A DNA stretch of 64,000 bases from Gemmatimonadota bacterium (GTDB lineage: Bacteria > JAAXHH01): the NCBI GenBank assembly GCA_009841265.1, contig VXMB01000007.1, forward strand, positions 248,001 through 312,000. Reading direction: 5' to 3'. The position numbers and the translations under genes were made by a program. Below the pieces are notes generated by a model. The model saw only the letters and a program-made list of their open reading frames with translations, was not told the DNA's origin and searched no databases. Position 1 is the first letter of the stretch, and every line of letters starts with the position of its first letter. Shown in pieces: positions 26,880 through 34,678 of this stretch.

Positions 26880-28103
26880 ATGAACAGCCGAAGATACATG
26901 ACATCCACCGAAGCGGCTTCCGCGCTGAACGTCAGTCCGTCGACGCTCTATGCGTATGTAAGCCGCGGCATGATCCGGTCCGAAGCAAGCGGCGACGGCA
27001 GGCGGAAGCGGTTGTATCGCAGTGAGGACATCGAGCGGCTGAAGGCCCGCAAGCGCGCCCGCCGGAATCCGGGATGGGCGGTAAAAAGGGCCCTGCACAC
27101 GGGAGATCCGATCCTGGAATCGGCGATCACGCTGATCACGGATGAACGGCTGTTCTACCGGGGCCGGGACGCGACGATCCTGGCGGCGAACGAATCGTTC
27201 GAACGCGTCGCGGCTTTGATCTGGACGAATGACAAGCGGTTTTCTTTTCCGATTTTCTCAAACACCTACCAGCGGGACTACCGCGAAAGCTGGTTGAAAT
27301 TGAATAAGCTCAAACCCGTCGAACGCTTCCAGACGCTGCTTCCCCTGGCCGAGGCGGATGACCTGGCCGCACTGGACCTGCGACGGGACACGGTCGCCGC
27401 GACGGGCATGCGGATTCTCTGGTTCATGACAGGCGTGGCCACGGGCGAAGATCCGATGGGCGGGATCGCCCAGGCGGTGCGAAGGGCCTGGGCGCCGGAC
27501 ATTGAAGGCGCGGCGGAGCTGATCAATACGACCCTGGTGCTGTTCGCGGATCACGAGTTGAATGTATCGACCTTTACTGTGCGATGCGCCGCATCGGCGG
27601 GAACGACGCCCTACAGCGCGGTCTGCGCGGGACTCGCGGCACTGCGCGGCTATAAGCATGGCGCAGCCAGCGAGCGTGTCGAAGCGCTGTTTCAGGAGGC
27701 GGAATCGATCGGCAGCGTTGAACGGGCGATCGCCAACCGGTTGCGGATCGGTGAGAAGATCCCCGGGTTCGGGCACGCCGTTTACCGTGACGTGGACCCC
27801 CGGGCGAGCCTGCTGTTGCGCAAGCTGGAGGATCGGTTTCCGGGATCGAAGGACCTGCTGCTTGCGCGGGAAATCATCGAAACGACCCATCGTCTGGTCC
27901 CGGACCGGTACAACATCGACCTGGCCCTCACGGCGCTGGTTCGCGTTCTCAACATGCCCGAAGGCAGCGCCATGGCTCTGTTTGCCCTCGGCCGCACGGC
28001 CGGCTGGATCGGACACGCGATCGAACAGTATGAAAGGGACCAGCTCATCCGGCCGCGGGCCAGATACACCGGGTTGCGGCCGCCCAGTGTTTCCAGTTCC
28101 TGA
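26880..28103 (+). CDS. Citrate synthase family protein with N-terminal helix-turn-helix domain
   Basis: The 407-residue protein begins with a MerR/excisionase-like winged HTH (residues 5-60: TSTEAASALNVSPSTLYAYVSRG followed by GRRKRLYRSEDIERLKARKR). A complete citrate synthase domain follows, with DHELNVSTF near residue 225, GYKHGAAS near residue 258, PGFGHAVYRDVDPRA near residue 300 and Asp in YNIDLALTAL near residue 344. The His and Asp catalytic positions are retained, so it may be an enzyme, a DNA-binding sensor of citrate or CoA esters, or both. GAGG stands seven bases ahead of the ATG. It diverges from leuB and the plain citrate synthase, with a palindrome in between, which suggests that it regulates them and itself. 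Confidence 0.88.
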   Translation: MNSRRYMTSTEAASALNVSPSTLYAYVSRGMIRSEASGDGRRKRLYRSEDIERLKARKRARRNPGWAVKRALHTGDPILESAITLITDERLFYRGRDATILAANESFERVAALIWTNDKRFSFPIFSNTYQRDYRESWLKLNKLKPVERFQTLLPLAEADDLAALDLRRDTVAATGMRILWFMTGVATGEDPMGGIAQAVRRAWAPDIEGAAELINTTLVLFADHELNVSTFTVRCAASAGTTPYSAVCAGLAALRGYKHGAASERVEALFQEAESIGSVERAIANRLRIGEKIPGFGHAVYRDVDPRASLLLRKLEDRFPGSKDLLLAREIIETTHRLVPDRYNIDLALTALVRVLNMPEGSAMALFALGRTAGWIGHAIEQYERDQLIRPRARYTGLRPPSVSSS

Positions 28104-28504
28104 ATGGCATCCAAAAAACCGGCCCGTGGTGCGTCTGTTCACCCTTTTCCGGGAACCAGACAACCACCGCGACAGTAAAACAGGGTAGATACGCCGTCAG
28201 CCTCGACGTGCCCCGGAGGAAAGACCATGATCGGGCTCTGGATGTGCAAATGCTTCTCTTTTTTGCAGGCCAGGCTGTCTCTGGACGGGTTGGTGGATTT
28301 GTGCGGTCTGCACGTCAACTCGTTGTCTCGCAAGATCCTGCTGCCCGTCTCTACCTCTCCGGTCATTCGCGTCGACAGCGATTCAAACACAAACCACGGG
28401 TTGCCAGATGTCATAAGCAGCAGCTGGCAGTCGAGATCTCCTCCGTGACCTCATGTCCGTAGTTCCTTCCTGTTCACTTTCACACAGCAACAAGGGAGCT
28501 ACCC
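28104..28504. other. 401-bp intergenic region, no supported gene
   Basis: Short open frames exist on both strands, but none has a ribosome-binding site, composition like its neighbours or recognisable protein features. No tRNA, repeat or clear terminator was found. It should contain the promoter of the secreted-protein gene at 28505, but no near-consensus boxes stand out. Confidence 0.6.
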
Positions 28505-29290
28505 ATGTCACGGTCAAACCTGGTTTCCTACTTTTTGGTTCCTTTACTCGCGGTCACGTTCGTGGTCGCCTGGATCGGATTCTCAGATTCCACGCCGTCA
28601 CCGCAGGTGAAGCCGTCAACGGAGCTGTCGCAGCCGGCGCAGTATACGCAATCGGTACTGGCCACCTTCGACACGAAGTACCTGGTTCGGCCCGTGCACC
28701 ACGGACCAAACCATCCTCCGATCGTTAACGACCCGGTCTATGATCGATATCGCATCGTCCAGTTCCCTGCTGGTCCCGGGACGGACTTGGAGTTCGAGGG
28801 GGATCCGGCGTCGGACTATGAGGAGGACGTTATTACCTACCGGTTCGGTATCGCGATTCCCGGCAGGCTGGGCATTCGATCCCCCGAGGAAGCGCTGCTC
28901 TGCGTCGATCGGTATGGCAGTCGATTCATCATCCGGCCACGGAGTTCCGTAACGCCGGCCGAGTTCGCGTCTGTATACGGGAACGTCGGTATCGTTCCCG
29001 TATTGCCGGCGGTCATCTACGCCAGTGACGGCAAATCGGAAAGCAAGCCGGTGCTATTAAACCTTACGCTGGTGTATGACGAATCCACCGGGCATTCGAA
29101 GCCCTCCGATTCTATGGGAGGATATTTCGAGGAAAACACCGAGCCCGCTGACCAACTTGAAAGGGTATCGGATTCGTTTGTCATAACGCTTGCCGATCTG
29201 GAAAAAGTTGCGGCTGAATCCCGGGTATGGCGGCTTGATCCGCCGTTACCTTACACCGGTATGGTCCGGACGCTTCAGACCACGAGATAG
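28505..29290 (+). CDS. Hypothetical exported or membrane-anchored protein
   Basis: I do not recognise the family. The 261-residue protein has an N-terminal hydrophobic segment at residues 8-27 after a short polar start (MSRSNL), consistent with an uncleaved signal anchor or a signal peptide. A Pro/Ser/Gln-rich linker follows, then a soluble, mainly beta domain with acidic patches (residues 95-110, DLEFEGDPASDYEED). No enzymatic motif is seen. GGGAG stands six bases ahead of the ATG. It appears to be monocistronic, with a strong hairpin 60 bp after the stop. Confidence 0.7.
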   Translation: MSRSNLVSYFLVPLLAVTFVVAWIGFSDSTPSPQVKPSTELSQPAQYTQSVLATFDTKYLVRPVHHGPNHPPIVNDPVYDRYRIVQFPAGPGTDLEFEGDPASDYEEDVITYRFGIAIPGRLGIRSPEEALLCVDRYGSRFIIRPRSSVTPAEFASVYGNVGIVPVLPAVIYASDGKSESKPVLLNLTLVYDESTGHSKPSDSMGGYFEENTEPADQLERVSDSFVITLADLEKVAAESRVWRLDPPLPYTGMVRTLQTTR

Positions 29291-29348
29291 AAGGACGTCT
29301 CGAGGCGAAGCGTCGCCTCGCATCGTGAACCGGTCGTTCGCGGCCAGG

Positions 29349-29377
29349 CGTGGCCCCGTGGATGGCGCGGGGCCACG
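29349..29377. terminator. Strong GC-rich hairpin, possible terminator
   Basis: A perfect 10-bp stem, CGTGGCCCCG and CGGGGCCACG, encloses nine bases and lies 60 bp after the stop of the 28505 gene. There is no T-run after it on either strand, so it is at best an imperfect intrinsic terminator. It also sits just outside the 3' end of the phosphatase fragment on the other strand. Confidence 0.4.
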
Positions 29378-29407
29378 TTATCCCTGACTTCCACAGAGGG
29401 AAAGCAG

Positions 29408-29589
29408 CTAGATGCTGCCGACGACCTCGACGGTCGGCACCAGCGTCCGCTGTACCGAGGTCCATGTTTCTGCGTTGTTGGCGCACAGCAAACCACTTCG
29501 GTCATCCACCTGCGAATACTCGGTGCCGTCCAGCCTTCGCACGAAACCGCCCGCCTCCTGCGCGATCAGGACGCCGGGGGCGTGGTTAC
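29408..29589 (-). pseudogene. 3' fragment of an inositol-monophosphatase-family gene
   Basis: The last ~58 codons of a gene closely related to the intact copy at 30393-31250 are present in frame with a TAG stop. The visible pieces APGVLIAQEAGGFVRRLDGT, GLLCANN and VQRTLVP match it, with about 85 percent identity at DNA level by eye and mostly synonymous differences. Similarity stops abruptly at about 29589, right after the WDHAPG position, where the sequence changes to that of the XRE gene's 3' end. All metal-binding motifs of the phosphatase are missing, so it cannot be active. The synonymous pattern suggests a paralogue that was functional before it was truncated. Confidence 0.8.
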
Positions 29590-29595
29590 TTGCGT

Positions 29596-29817
29596 CTATC
29601 CCCGACACCCGGTAGCGTCGACGAACTGAAACACTTCTTCGAGCGGCTCCCCGAATACGTGGGCTATCCGGAACGCAACTTCAAGCGACGGCGAGTATTT
29701 GCCTCGCTCGATCGCATTGACCGTCTGCCGGGTGACACCGACCCGGTCGGCGAGTTGCTGCTGCGTCATCTCGCCTTGGCGGAACCGCAGGATCCGGATC
29801 TGGTTGCGGATGCTCAT
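29596..29817 (-). CDS. XRE-family helix-turn-helix regulator
   Basis: The 73-residue protein is almost entirely one Cro/C1-type HTH (MTQQQLADRVGVTRQTVNAIERGKYSPSL), of the small type usually found next to a DUF2178-like membrane protein. The ATG at 29817 lies 17 bases after the stop of that membrane-protein gene, so the two are one transcript. The final residues (VDATGCRG) look unlike the usual acidic tail and run up to the breakpoint with the phosphatase fragment, so the original C-terminus may have been replaced. It probably binds its own promoter near 30327-30344. Confidence 0.88.
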   Translation of the reverse strand: MSIRNQIRILRFRQGEMTQQQLADRVGVTRQTVNAIERGKYSPSLEVAFRIAHVFGEPLEEVFQFVDATGCRG

Positions 29818-29834
29818 CCTCGATCTAGCCACGT

Positions 29835-30254
29835 TCAGATCCCCCGGCGGTAGTAGACGATCTGCAACACGTTCTTCGTCACCTCGGATACGAACAACGA
29901 GATGAGAAGCAAGTGAGCCACCCAGACGCTGCCAACTGAAAAGATCAGCGCCGTGATCGCGCCAATGACGCCGAGACCCAGGATCCACGACGACCCGCTT
30001 TCTGCGCGCCAGCCAATGAGCCGATCACGCTCGTCGACCTCGTCCGACCGGCTGGTGGCTGCCGCGACGATGTGTCCTACGATATTTACGGCCACGATGA
30101 AGACGACCGCCACGGCGAAGACCGGCACGAAGGGCGGCAAGGCACTGACACCGTTTGACAGCATGCGGCCGGCGACAATCATGTAGCCGCCCAGGCCGAT
30201 GAAGTAACTGACGAATTCAACCCAGACACTCTTCTCTTCAAAGGACATGTTCAT
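29835..30254 (-). CDS. Four-helix membrane protein of the DUF2178-like type
   Basis: The 139-residue protein has hydrophobic segments at about residues 12-32, 40-60, 85-105 and 108-128, and a charged loop SRSDEVDERDRLIGWRAE between the second and third. The loop motif DERD and its pairing with a small XRE regulator match the DUF2178 family. These two-gene units are widespread and of unknown function. The ATG at 30254 has GGAG five bases ahead; a longer reading from 30332 would run through the promoter and is rejected. Confidence 0.78.
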   Translation of the reverse strand: MNMSFEEKSVWVEFVSYFIGLGGYMIVAGRMLSNGVSALPPFVPVFAVAVVFIVAVNIVGHIVAAATSRSDEVDERDRLIGWRAESGSSWILGLGVIGAITALIFSVGSVWVAHLLLISLFVSEVTKNVLQIVYYRRGI

Positions 30255-30303
30255 GGCGTCTCCCAATGCGGACGAAATGACTGATATACTTGACATGATG
30301 TAA

Positions 30304-30344
30304 AAAATAATAGACATCGACTGGTGTGTCAAGAATTTTTGACA
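30304..30344 (-). promoter_or_regulatory. Promoter and inverted repeat ahead of the membrane protein / XRE operon
   Basis: Read leftward, TTGACA (30332-30327) and TATTTT (30309-30304) are 17 bp apart. TGTCAA (30327-30332) and TTGACA (30339-30344) form a perfect inverted repeat with a six-base spacer over the -35 box. A further TTGACA lies at 30290-30295. XRE regulators commonly bind such repeats, so autoregulation by the 29596 gene is likely. Confidence 0.6.
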
Positions 30345-30392
30345 TCAGCTGTTGTCCGGTACCTAAAGTCGTAGCGGAGCCTTACGCGGAGC

Positions 30393-31250
30393 CTAACCGA
30401 CTACCGATACTGACGGCACCAGCGTCCGCTGTACCGATTTCCACGTTTCCTGGTTGTTGGCACACAGCAGCCCCTTGCGATCATCCACAGGGGAGTACTC
30501 GGTGCCGTCCAGTCTTCGAACGAAGCCGCCCGCCTCCTGCGCGATCAGGACGCCCGGCGCGTGATCCCAGACCAGGGTGCGATAGAAGAACAGGAACTGC
30601 AATTCGTTCTTTGCGAAAGAAGGATAGTTATAGCCGGCGCACCGGGTGCGTTCTATGAATTGGAAGCTATCCTTCGCCGCTTCGGCGGTGGGTTTGAGCG
30701 CATCCGGGAGATACCACGTCATGGCCACGCCACGGGCACGATCCAGGGGCAGGGGCAATGGGTCGACGACCAGGCGCGTGGAATCGGCGTCCAGGCGCCC
30801 ACCATCCTGAACGGCACCACCTCCCTGGAATGCGCCACCTCCCCTTTCTGCACTCGTCAGGACGCCATCTAAAGGGTTGAGAATCCACGCTCCTAACGTC
30901 GTGCCCGCCTGAATAAGGCAGACCATGATGGCGAACTTCGGCTCACCTGCCGCGAAGTACCGCGTGCCATCCAGGGGATCGATGACCCAGACAGGCGCGT
31001 CCGTTTGCAACATGTCCAACAGGTCGGGATCGTCATAAACGCTTTCCTCGCCCAGGACCAGCGCACCTTCGATCAACCGGGGTAGGTGAGATGCCAGGAA
31101 GGCCTCGCACCGGGTATCGGCCGACGTTGTCAAATCGCCAGCACTCTTCTCGGAAACGTCCTCCCGACCCAGGTTTCTCCAAAGCGGCATGACGATCTGA
31201 TTGGCCGCCTCGCGAAGGAGGGCCTCGACCTGGGTGTGGGGGATGTTCAT
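30393..31250 (-). CDS. Inositol monophosphatase family protein
   Basis: The 285-residue phosphatase has metal-site motifs GEES (residues 67-70), WVIDPLDGTRYF (Asp91 and Asp94) and WDHAPGVLIAQEAGG near residue 222, all diagnostic of the IMPase/FBPase/CysQ superfamily. Substrates in the family include inositol phosphates, fructose bisphosphate, 3'-phosphoadenosine 5'-phosphate and histidinol phosphate; the Arg-Tyr after DPLDGT (usually Asn-Phe) gives no clear choice. GAAGG stands seven bases ahead of the ATG. A truncated relative lies 0.8 kb downstream, separated from it by the XRE/membrane-protein pair. Confidence 0.9.
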   Translation of the reverse strand: MNIPHTQVEALLREAANQIVMPLWRNLGREDVSEKSAGDLTTSADTRCEAFLASHLPRLIEGALVLGEESVYDDPDLLDMLQTDAPVWVIDPLDGTRYFAAGEPKFAIMVCLIQAGTTLGAWILNPLDGVLTSAERGGGAFQGGGAVQDGGRLDADSTRLVVDPLPLPLDRARGVAMTWYLPDALKPTAEAAKDSFQFIERTRCAGYNYPSFAKNELQFLFFYRTLVWDHAPGVLIAQEAGGFVRRLDGTEYSPVDDRKGLLCANNQETWKSVQRTLVPSVSVVG

Positions 31251-31268
31251 CGGGAGACCTTCGTCTTT

Positions 31269-32069
31269 CTATGCCAGCGGCCTTCCCCAGGCAACCCTGG
31301 TCTGCAGCTGGAAGTGGATAATCCCTTCGTCATCGGAAAAGTCTGCGAGGATCCGGGACAGTTCGGCGTCGAAGTCCCTGACTTTACTGTCGCCCATGTG
31401 TTCCCTGGACATGCTCTCTCTCGAATGAAAGGACGCGACGTAGTCGTCTACAGTCTGGGAGAAGCCAACCGGGACCGTCCTTCTGTCTCCGGCCAGGAGC
31501 AGATGGTTTCGATCCACAAGCACCTTAATCAAGTCGATCTGTTGATAATGACGATTGGTGGAATACTGTCGTATGAGTTCGCGCTCCGCGTCGCTCCAGG
31601 GCGCATTGAAGGGGCGGTCTCCCTCAATGATCGCAACGTTCCCGTCCGGTGTCAGCAACTCATGAAACTTCCGGAACACCACGCTCCAGTCCATCCAATG
31701 GATGCTCGCTCCGGCGGTTACCAGCGAGTAGCCCGGTTTTAGCTCAACCTCTTCGACTCGACCCAGAATCCAGTTGAGTTTCGGATGGCTGCCCTTATCC
31801 AGGGATCTGCCCACGCGGATCATCTCGCGCGAGAAGTCGACCGCGTCCACGCCCGCCACGTGGTCAACGAGCGATCTTGCTATCCTTCCCGTACCGCACC
31901 CAACGTCAAGGACGCTTCCTCCCGTCACTCCGGGCAACCCCAACAGTATCCTGAAGGTTTCATCCGGATAAGGAGGCCTGCCCTCATATGCTTCCGCCAT
32001 GCTTCGATGCTTGAAGCGGGCGGCGTATGCGTCCTGGTATTGAGGCAGTCTGGGCGGACTGCGGTTCAA
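31269..32069 (-). CDS. Class I SAM-dependent methyltransferase
   Basis: The 266-residue protein has motif I VLDVGCGTGRIARSL near residue 60, an acidic end of strand 2 (VDAVDFS) and a post-motif region GYSLVTAGASIHWMDW typical of methyltransferase type 11 proteins. The N-terminal EAYEGRPPYPDETF is the usual opening of this group. The start chosen is TTG at 32069, because GGAG lies six bases ahead of it and it falls after the upstream kinase gene's stop at 32134. A longer open frame to 32309 overlaps that gene and is rejected. The substrate is unknown. Confidence 0.83.
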   Translation of the reverse strand: MNRSPPRLPQYQDAYAARFKHRSMAEAYEGRPPYPDETFRILLGLPGVTGGSVLDVGCGTGRIARSLVDHVAGVDAVDFSREMIRVGRSLDKGSHPKLNWILGRVEEVELKPGYSLVTAGASIHWMDWSVVFRKFHELLTPDGNVAIIEGDRPFNAPWSDAERELIRQYSTNRHYQQIDLIKVLVDRNHLLLAGDRRTVPVGFSQTVDDYVASFHSRESMSREHMGDSKVRDFDAELSRILADFSDDEGIIHFQLQTRVAWGRPLA

Positions 32070-32133
32070 TACTGGCTCCGTGGTGGGTACAGGTTTTGCG
32101 TCTCCCGTCGCGGTGTCGTTCGCGCGCCTTTTC

Positions 32134-32946
32134 CTATTGAAAAACAAATTCGAAAACGCTTTGCCAGGTCCCCATTTTCTCTCGGTCGGGATGCTCGAGA
32201 CCATAGGCGTGGAAAAACGGGGAGATCCACTCTTCGCCCAGGTTTCTCTGTATCGTCCAGCTCGCGGACACGAAATCCAGGTACCGGTCGCCGACACCCG
32301 CGAAACCAAGGTCTATGAATCCGGTCAGTTCGCCGTCCTTGAACAGGACGTTGGGCAGGCAGTAATCGCCGTGTGTGAAGACCAGGTCTTCCTCTTCCGG
32401 AACGGCCTCCTTTATATCAGACAGTTTGTCGAGAAGAATGGTTCGGTGCTCGCCTTCCTTTAACTGGTCGTCCAGCGCACCGCTTTCGATCAACTCTTCC
32501 GCCCACTGAAAGAACCGCGACATGCGCCAATCCATGGGACAGGATCCGATATCCAGTGCGTGTACATCGCGCAGGCCCCGTGCGAACTCCTCCACGAGGC
32601 GCGCTGGATCGCCGGTCGCTTCCGGATGTATTCCCGATACGCCTTCCAACTGCGTCATGAGCAGGTACTGCGTATCGCCTTCCACGTGAAAACACCGGTA
32701 CTCAGGCACAGGGAGTTTGTCCTGCAACCAGGTAAGGGCCACGGTCTCCGCCAGCAGGTCCAATTCCTGTGGTCTCAGCCGGATGTCCCTCGTCTTCAGG
32801 ATCAGACCGCTCTTCAGCGGATGCGTGTAGAGGAATACGTCGGAGCAGGATTCGGTCCGGAGGTTTCGGCCGTCGGAAGAATAGCCCCTCAGGCGGGACT
32901 GGACGGGTTCGGGAAGGCGATCAGAAGCGGACGGATGGGAACGCAT
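32134..32946 (-). CDS. Aminoglycoside 3'-phosphotransferase-like kinase
   Basis: The 270-residue protein has the APH fold. The Brenner-type catalytic loop FTHGDYCLPNVLF is near residue 187 and the metal-binding segment GFIDLGFAGVGDRYLDF near residue 206, both close to the APH(3') group in arrangement. The N-lobe contains LILKTR, with the ATP-binding Lys near residue 51. APH(3') enzymes phosphorylate aminoglycosides, but many chromosomal relatives in environmental bacteria act on other metabolites, so resistance should not be assumed. It is followed by the methyltransferase gene at 64 bp. Confidence 0.83.
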   Translation of the reverse strand: MRSHPSASDRLPEPVQSRLRGYSSDGRNLRTESCSDVFLYTHPLKSGLILKTRDIRLRPQELDLLAETVALTWLQDKLPVPEYRCFHVEGDTQYLLMTQLEGVSGIHPEATGDPARLVEEFARGLRDVHALDIGSCPMDWRMSRFFQWAEELIESGALDDQLKEGEHRTILLDKLSDIKEAVPEEEDLVFTHGDYCLPNVLFKDGELTGFIDLGFAGVGDRYLDFVSASWTIQRNLGEEWISPFFHAYGLEHPDREKMGTWQSVFEFVFQ

Positions 32947-33020
32947 GGTTTACTCATTAAATCGATAGCAACCGGCATCAGCAGCTTCAGCAGGATACTG
33001 TACCGCCTGGGTTCGGGGCG

Positions 33021-33707
33021 TCAACCAAACCACGAGCGCAGTGCGGTAGACACTTCACGCACATCGGCCACTGTCGCATCGGGAATATCATCCGGTGTGC
33101 GAGGTTCCATGATACTGTAACGCCCCCACCGAATCCAGATGGTCTTCATGCCGATTCGCTTGGCCGGTATGATGTCGTTATCGAGCCGATCGCCGATCAT
33201 GACCGATTCAGACGCTTGCGTGTCCGCATTTGCGAGAATGGTCTCAAAGAACCGTTGATCCGGCTTCATGATTCCAATACTCCCGGATATGTCGGTATGT
33301 GTGAACCAGCGCAATACACCGAATACATCCAGTGATTTCAGTACCGACGCAGGCGCATTTCCAGCAAGGCCAAGGGTGAAATCATTTGCCAACATCTCAA
33401 GCAGTCGATCCACACCGGGATAGAGTCGGCTTTCGATCTGCCTGATTTCATCATATTGCGAACGAATCTTGCGAGTTATGTCGTCATACAGACCTTTATC
33501 CGGATTCGCAAAATGCCACGTAATCGCATGCATTGCACTAGGCACGAATGACCTGGTCATCGCATCATCCAGCTGCCGGTATTCGTCCTGCGATATGGGA
33601 AAGCCAAAGTCCTCCAGGACGTTTCGGTGTACATCCATCAACGCGTCCATCTGTGATCCGGCGTCCAGAATGGTTTCACCGATGTCGAAGAACAACGTTG
33701 TAATCAA
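33021..33707 (-). CDS. HAD-superfamily hydrolase
   Basis: The 228-residue HAD phosphatase-like protein has motif I FFDIGETI (the DxG form also seen in active relatives), motif II Asn in GLAGNAP, Lys in IMKPDQRFF and motif IV VMIGDRLDNDI. The cap is helical (C1 type). Small-molecule phosphatase activity is expected but the substrate is open. The start is TTG at 33707. It diverges from the next HAD gene at 33914 and lies downstream of no obvious partner. Confidence 0.85.
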   Translation of the reverse strand: MITTLFFDIGETILDAGSQMDALMDVHRNVLEDFGFPISQDEYRQLDDAMTRSFVPSAMHAITWHFANPDKGLYDDITRKIRSQYDEIRQIESRLYPGVDRLLEMLANDFTLGLAGNAPASVLKSLDVFGVLRWFTHTDISGSIGIMKPDQRFFETILANADTQASESVMIGDRLDNDIIPAKRIGMKTIWIRWGRYSIMEPRTPDDIPDATVADVREVSTALRSWFG

Positions 33708-33913
33708 CGGTAGACTTTCTCAGAATGGATCGCGCGTTTACATTGGGCCATGATACAAGTGATTGGCACGTTGGAGAGAAGCTTGCCCACAGGCTGGCGG
33801 TTCAGACCTTACTATATCCAAAACTACGCGATTACCGGATGATGTTCAAGGAAAGGGACGCGGAAAGAACCAAGAGGTGATTGCTGAATAAAAAGAGGTG
33901 TACGCCGGAACGC

Positions 33914-34678
33914 ATGGAGAGAGCGATTGTATTTGATTTCGACCTGACGTTAGCAGATTCGACAAAAGGCGTGATAGAGTGTGTCAATTTCGCGCTGGAT
34001 GGAATGGATCTGCCCCGGGCTGATGATGAGCGGATCAGGCATACCATCGGTTTGTCACTGAAGGCTACTTTTCAAAGCCTGACAGGACAAAAGCGGAATG
34101 AGGACGCCGACGTGTTCGTTAGCCGCTACGTCGAACGAGCTGACCAGATTATGGCCGATCTGACGGTGGTATATGACGGTGTTCAGGACACGACTGCTCA
34201 ATTGATCGAAAACGGTTTCGAATTGGGGATCGTGTCGACCAAGTTCCGGTACAGAATAGAAGATATCCTCGAGAGAGAAGGGCTTTCAGATCGCTTCAGC
34301 ATCATCGTAGGTGGAGAAGATGTAACGGAACACAAGCCGCATCCCGAAGGATTGCTAACTGCTGTGTCCAGCCTGCGTATGAAAACCGGCAATGTGTACT
34401 ACGTAGGAGACAGCATGGTGGATGCGTTAACGGCCGAACGGGCCGGAGTACCCTTTATCGCCGTACTGACGGGTACTACGTGTGAAAGCGATTTTAATAA
34501 ACTCCCCAACATTGCGATTCTCGACGACGTTTCAGCCTTGCCCCGTCTGTTCGATGCCCTGTGTAGTACCTCGTCTCGAAAGCGTCGAGCATCCGTATGT
34601 CCATTACAAGCAGTTACACCTTTTCGTCCGGCTATTCCGCCCTCCACTCCCCGTCGAAACCCGTGTAACCGTCGGTGA
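33914..34678 (+). CDS. HAD-superfamily hydrolase with run-on C-terminus
   Basis: The HAD core is complete: FDFDLTLADS at residues 7-16, IVSTK for motif II, HKPHPEGL with Lys, and VYYVGDSMVDALTA for motif IV, as in phosphoglycolate-phosphatase-like proteins. The domain should end near residue 215 (LPRLFDALC). The reading frame continues another ~35 residues rich in Arg, Pro and Ser, and its last 47 bases overlap the 3' end of the convergent PhyH gene on the other strand. Loss of the original stop codon is the likely reason. The ATG at 33914 gives the natural N-terminus MERAIVFDFD. Confidence 0.82.
   Translation: MERAIVFDFDLTLADSTKGVIECVNFALDGMDLPRADDERIRHTIGLSLKATFQSLTGQKRNEDADVFVSRYVERADQIMADLTVVYDGVQDTTAQLIENGFELGIVSTKFRYRIEDILEREGLSDRFSIIVGGEDVTEHKPHPEGLLTAVSSLRMKTGNVYYVGDSMVDALTAERAGVPFIAVLTGTTCESDFNKLPNIAILDDVSALPRLFDALCSTSSRKRRASVCPLQAVTPFRPAIPPSTPRRNPCNRR

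Noticed and set aside
28139..28462. Short open frames on both strands between the HTH-citrate synthase and the exported protein
   Set aside because: There is no ribosome-binding site, membrane segment or conserved-looking pattern, and the frames conflict with one another.
33021..33707. Second motif-I Asp replaced by Gly in the HAD protein
   Set aside because: The DxG form is frequent in HAD phosphatases regarded as active, so it is not taken as a sign of a dead enzyme.
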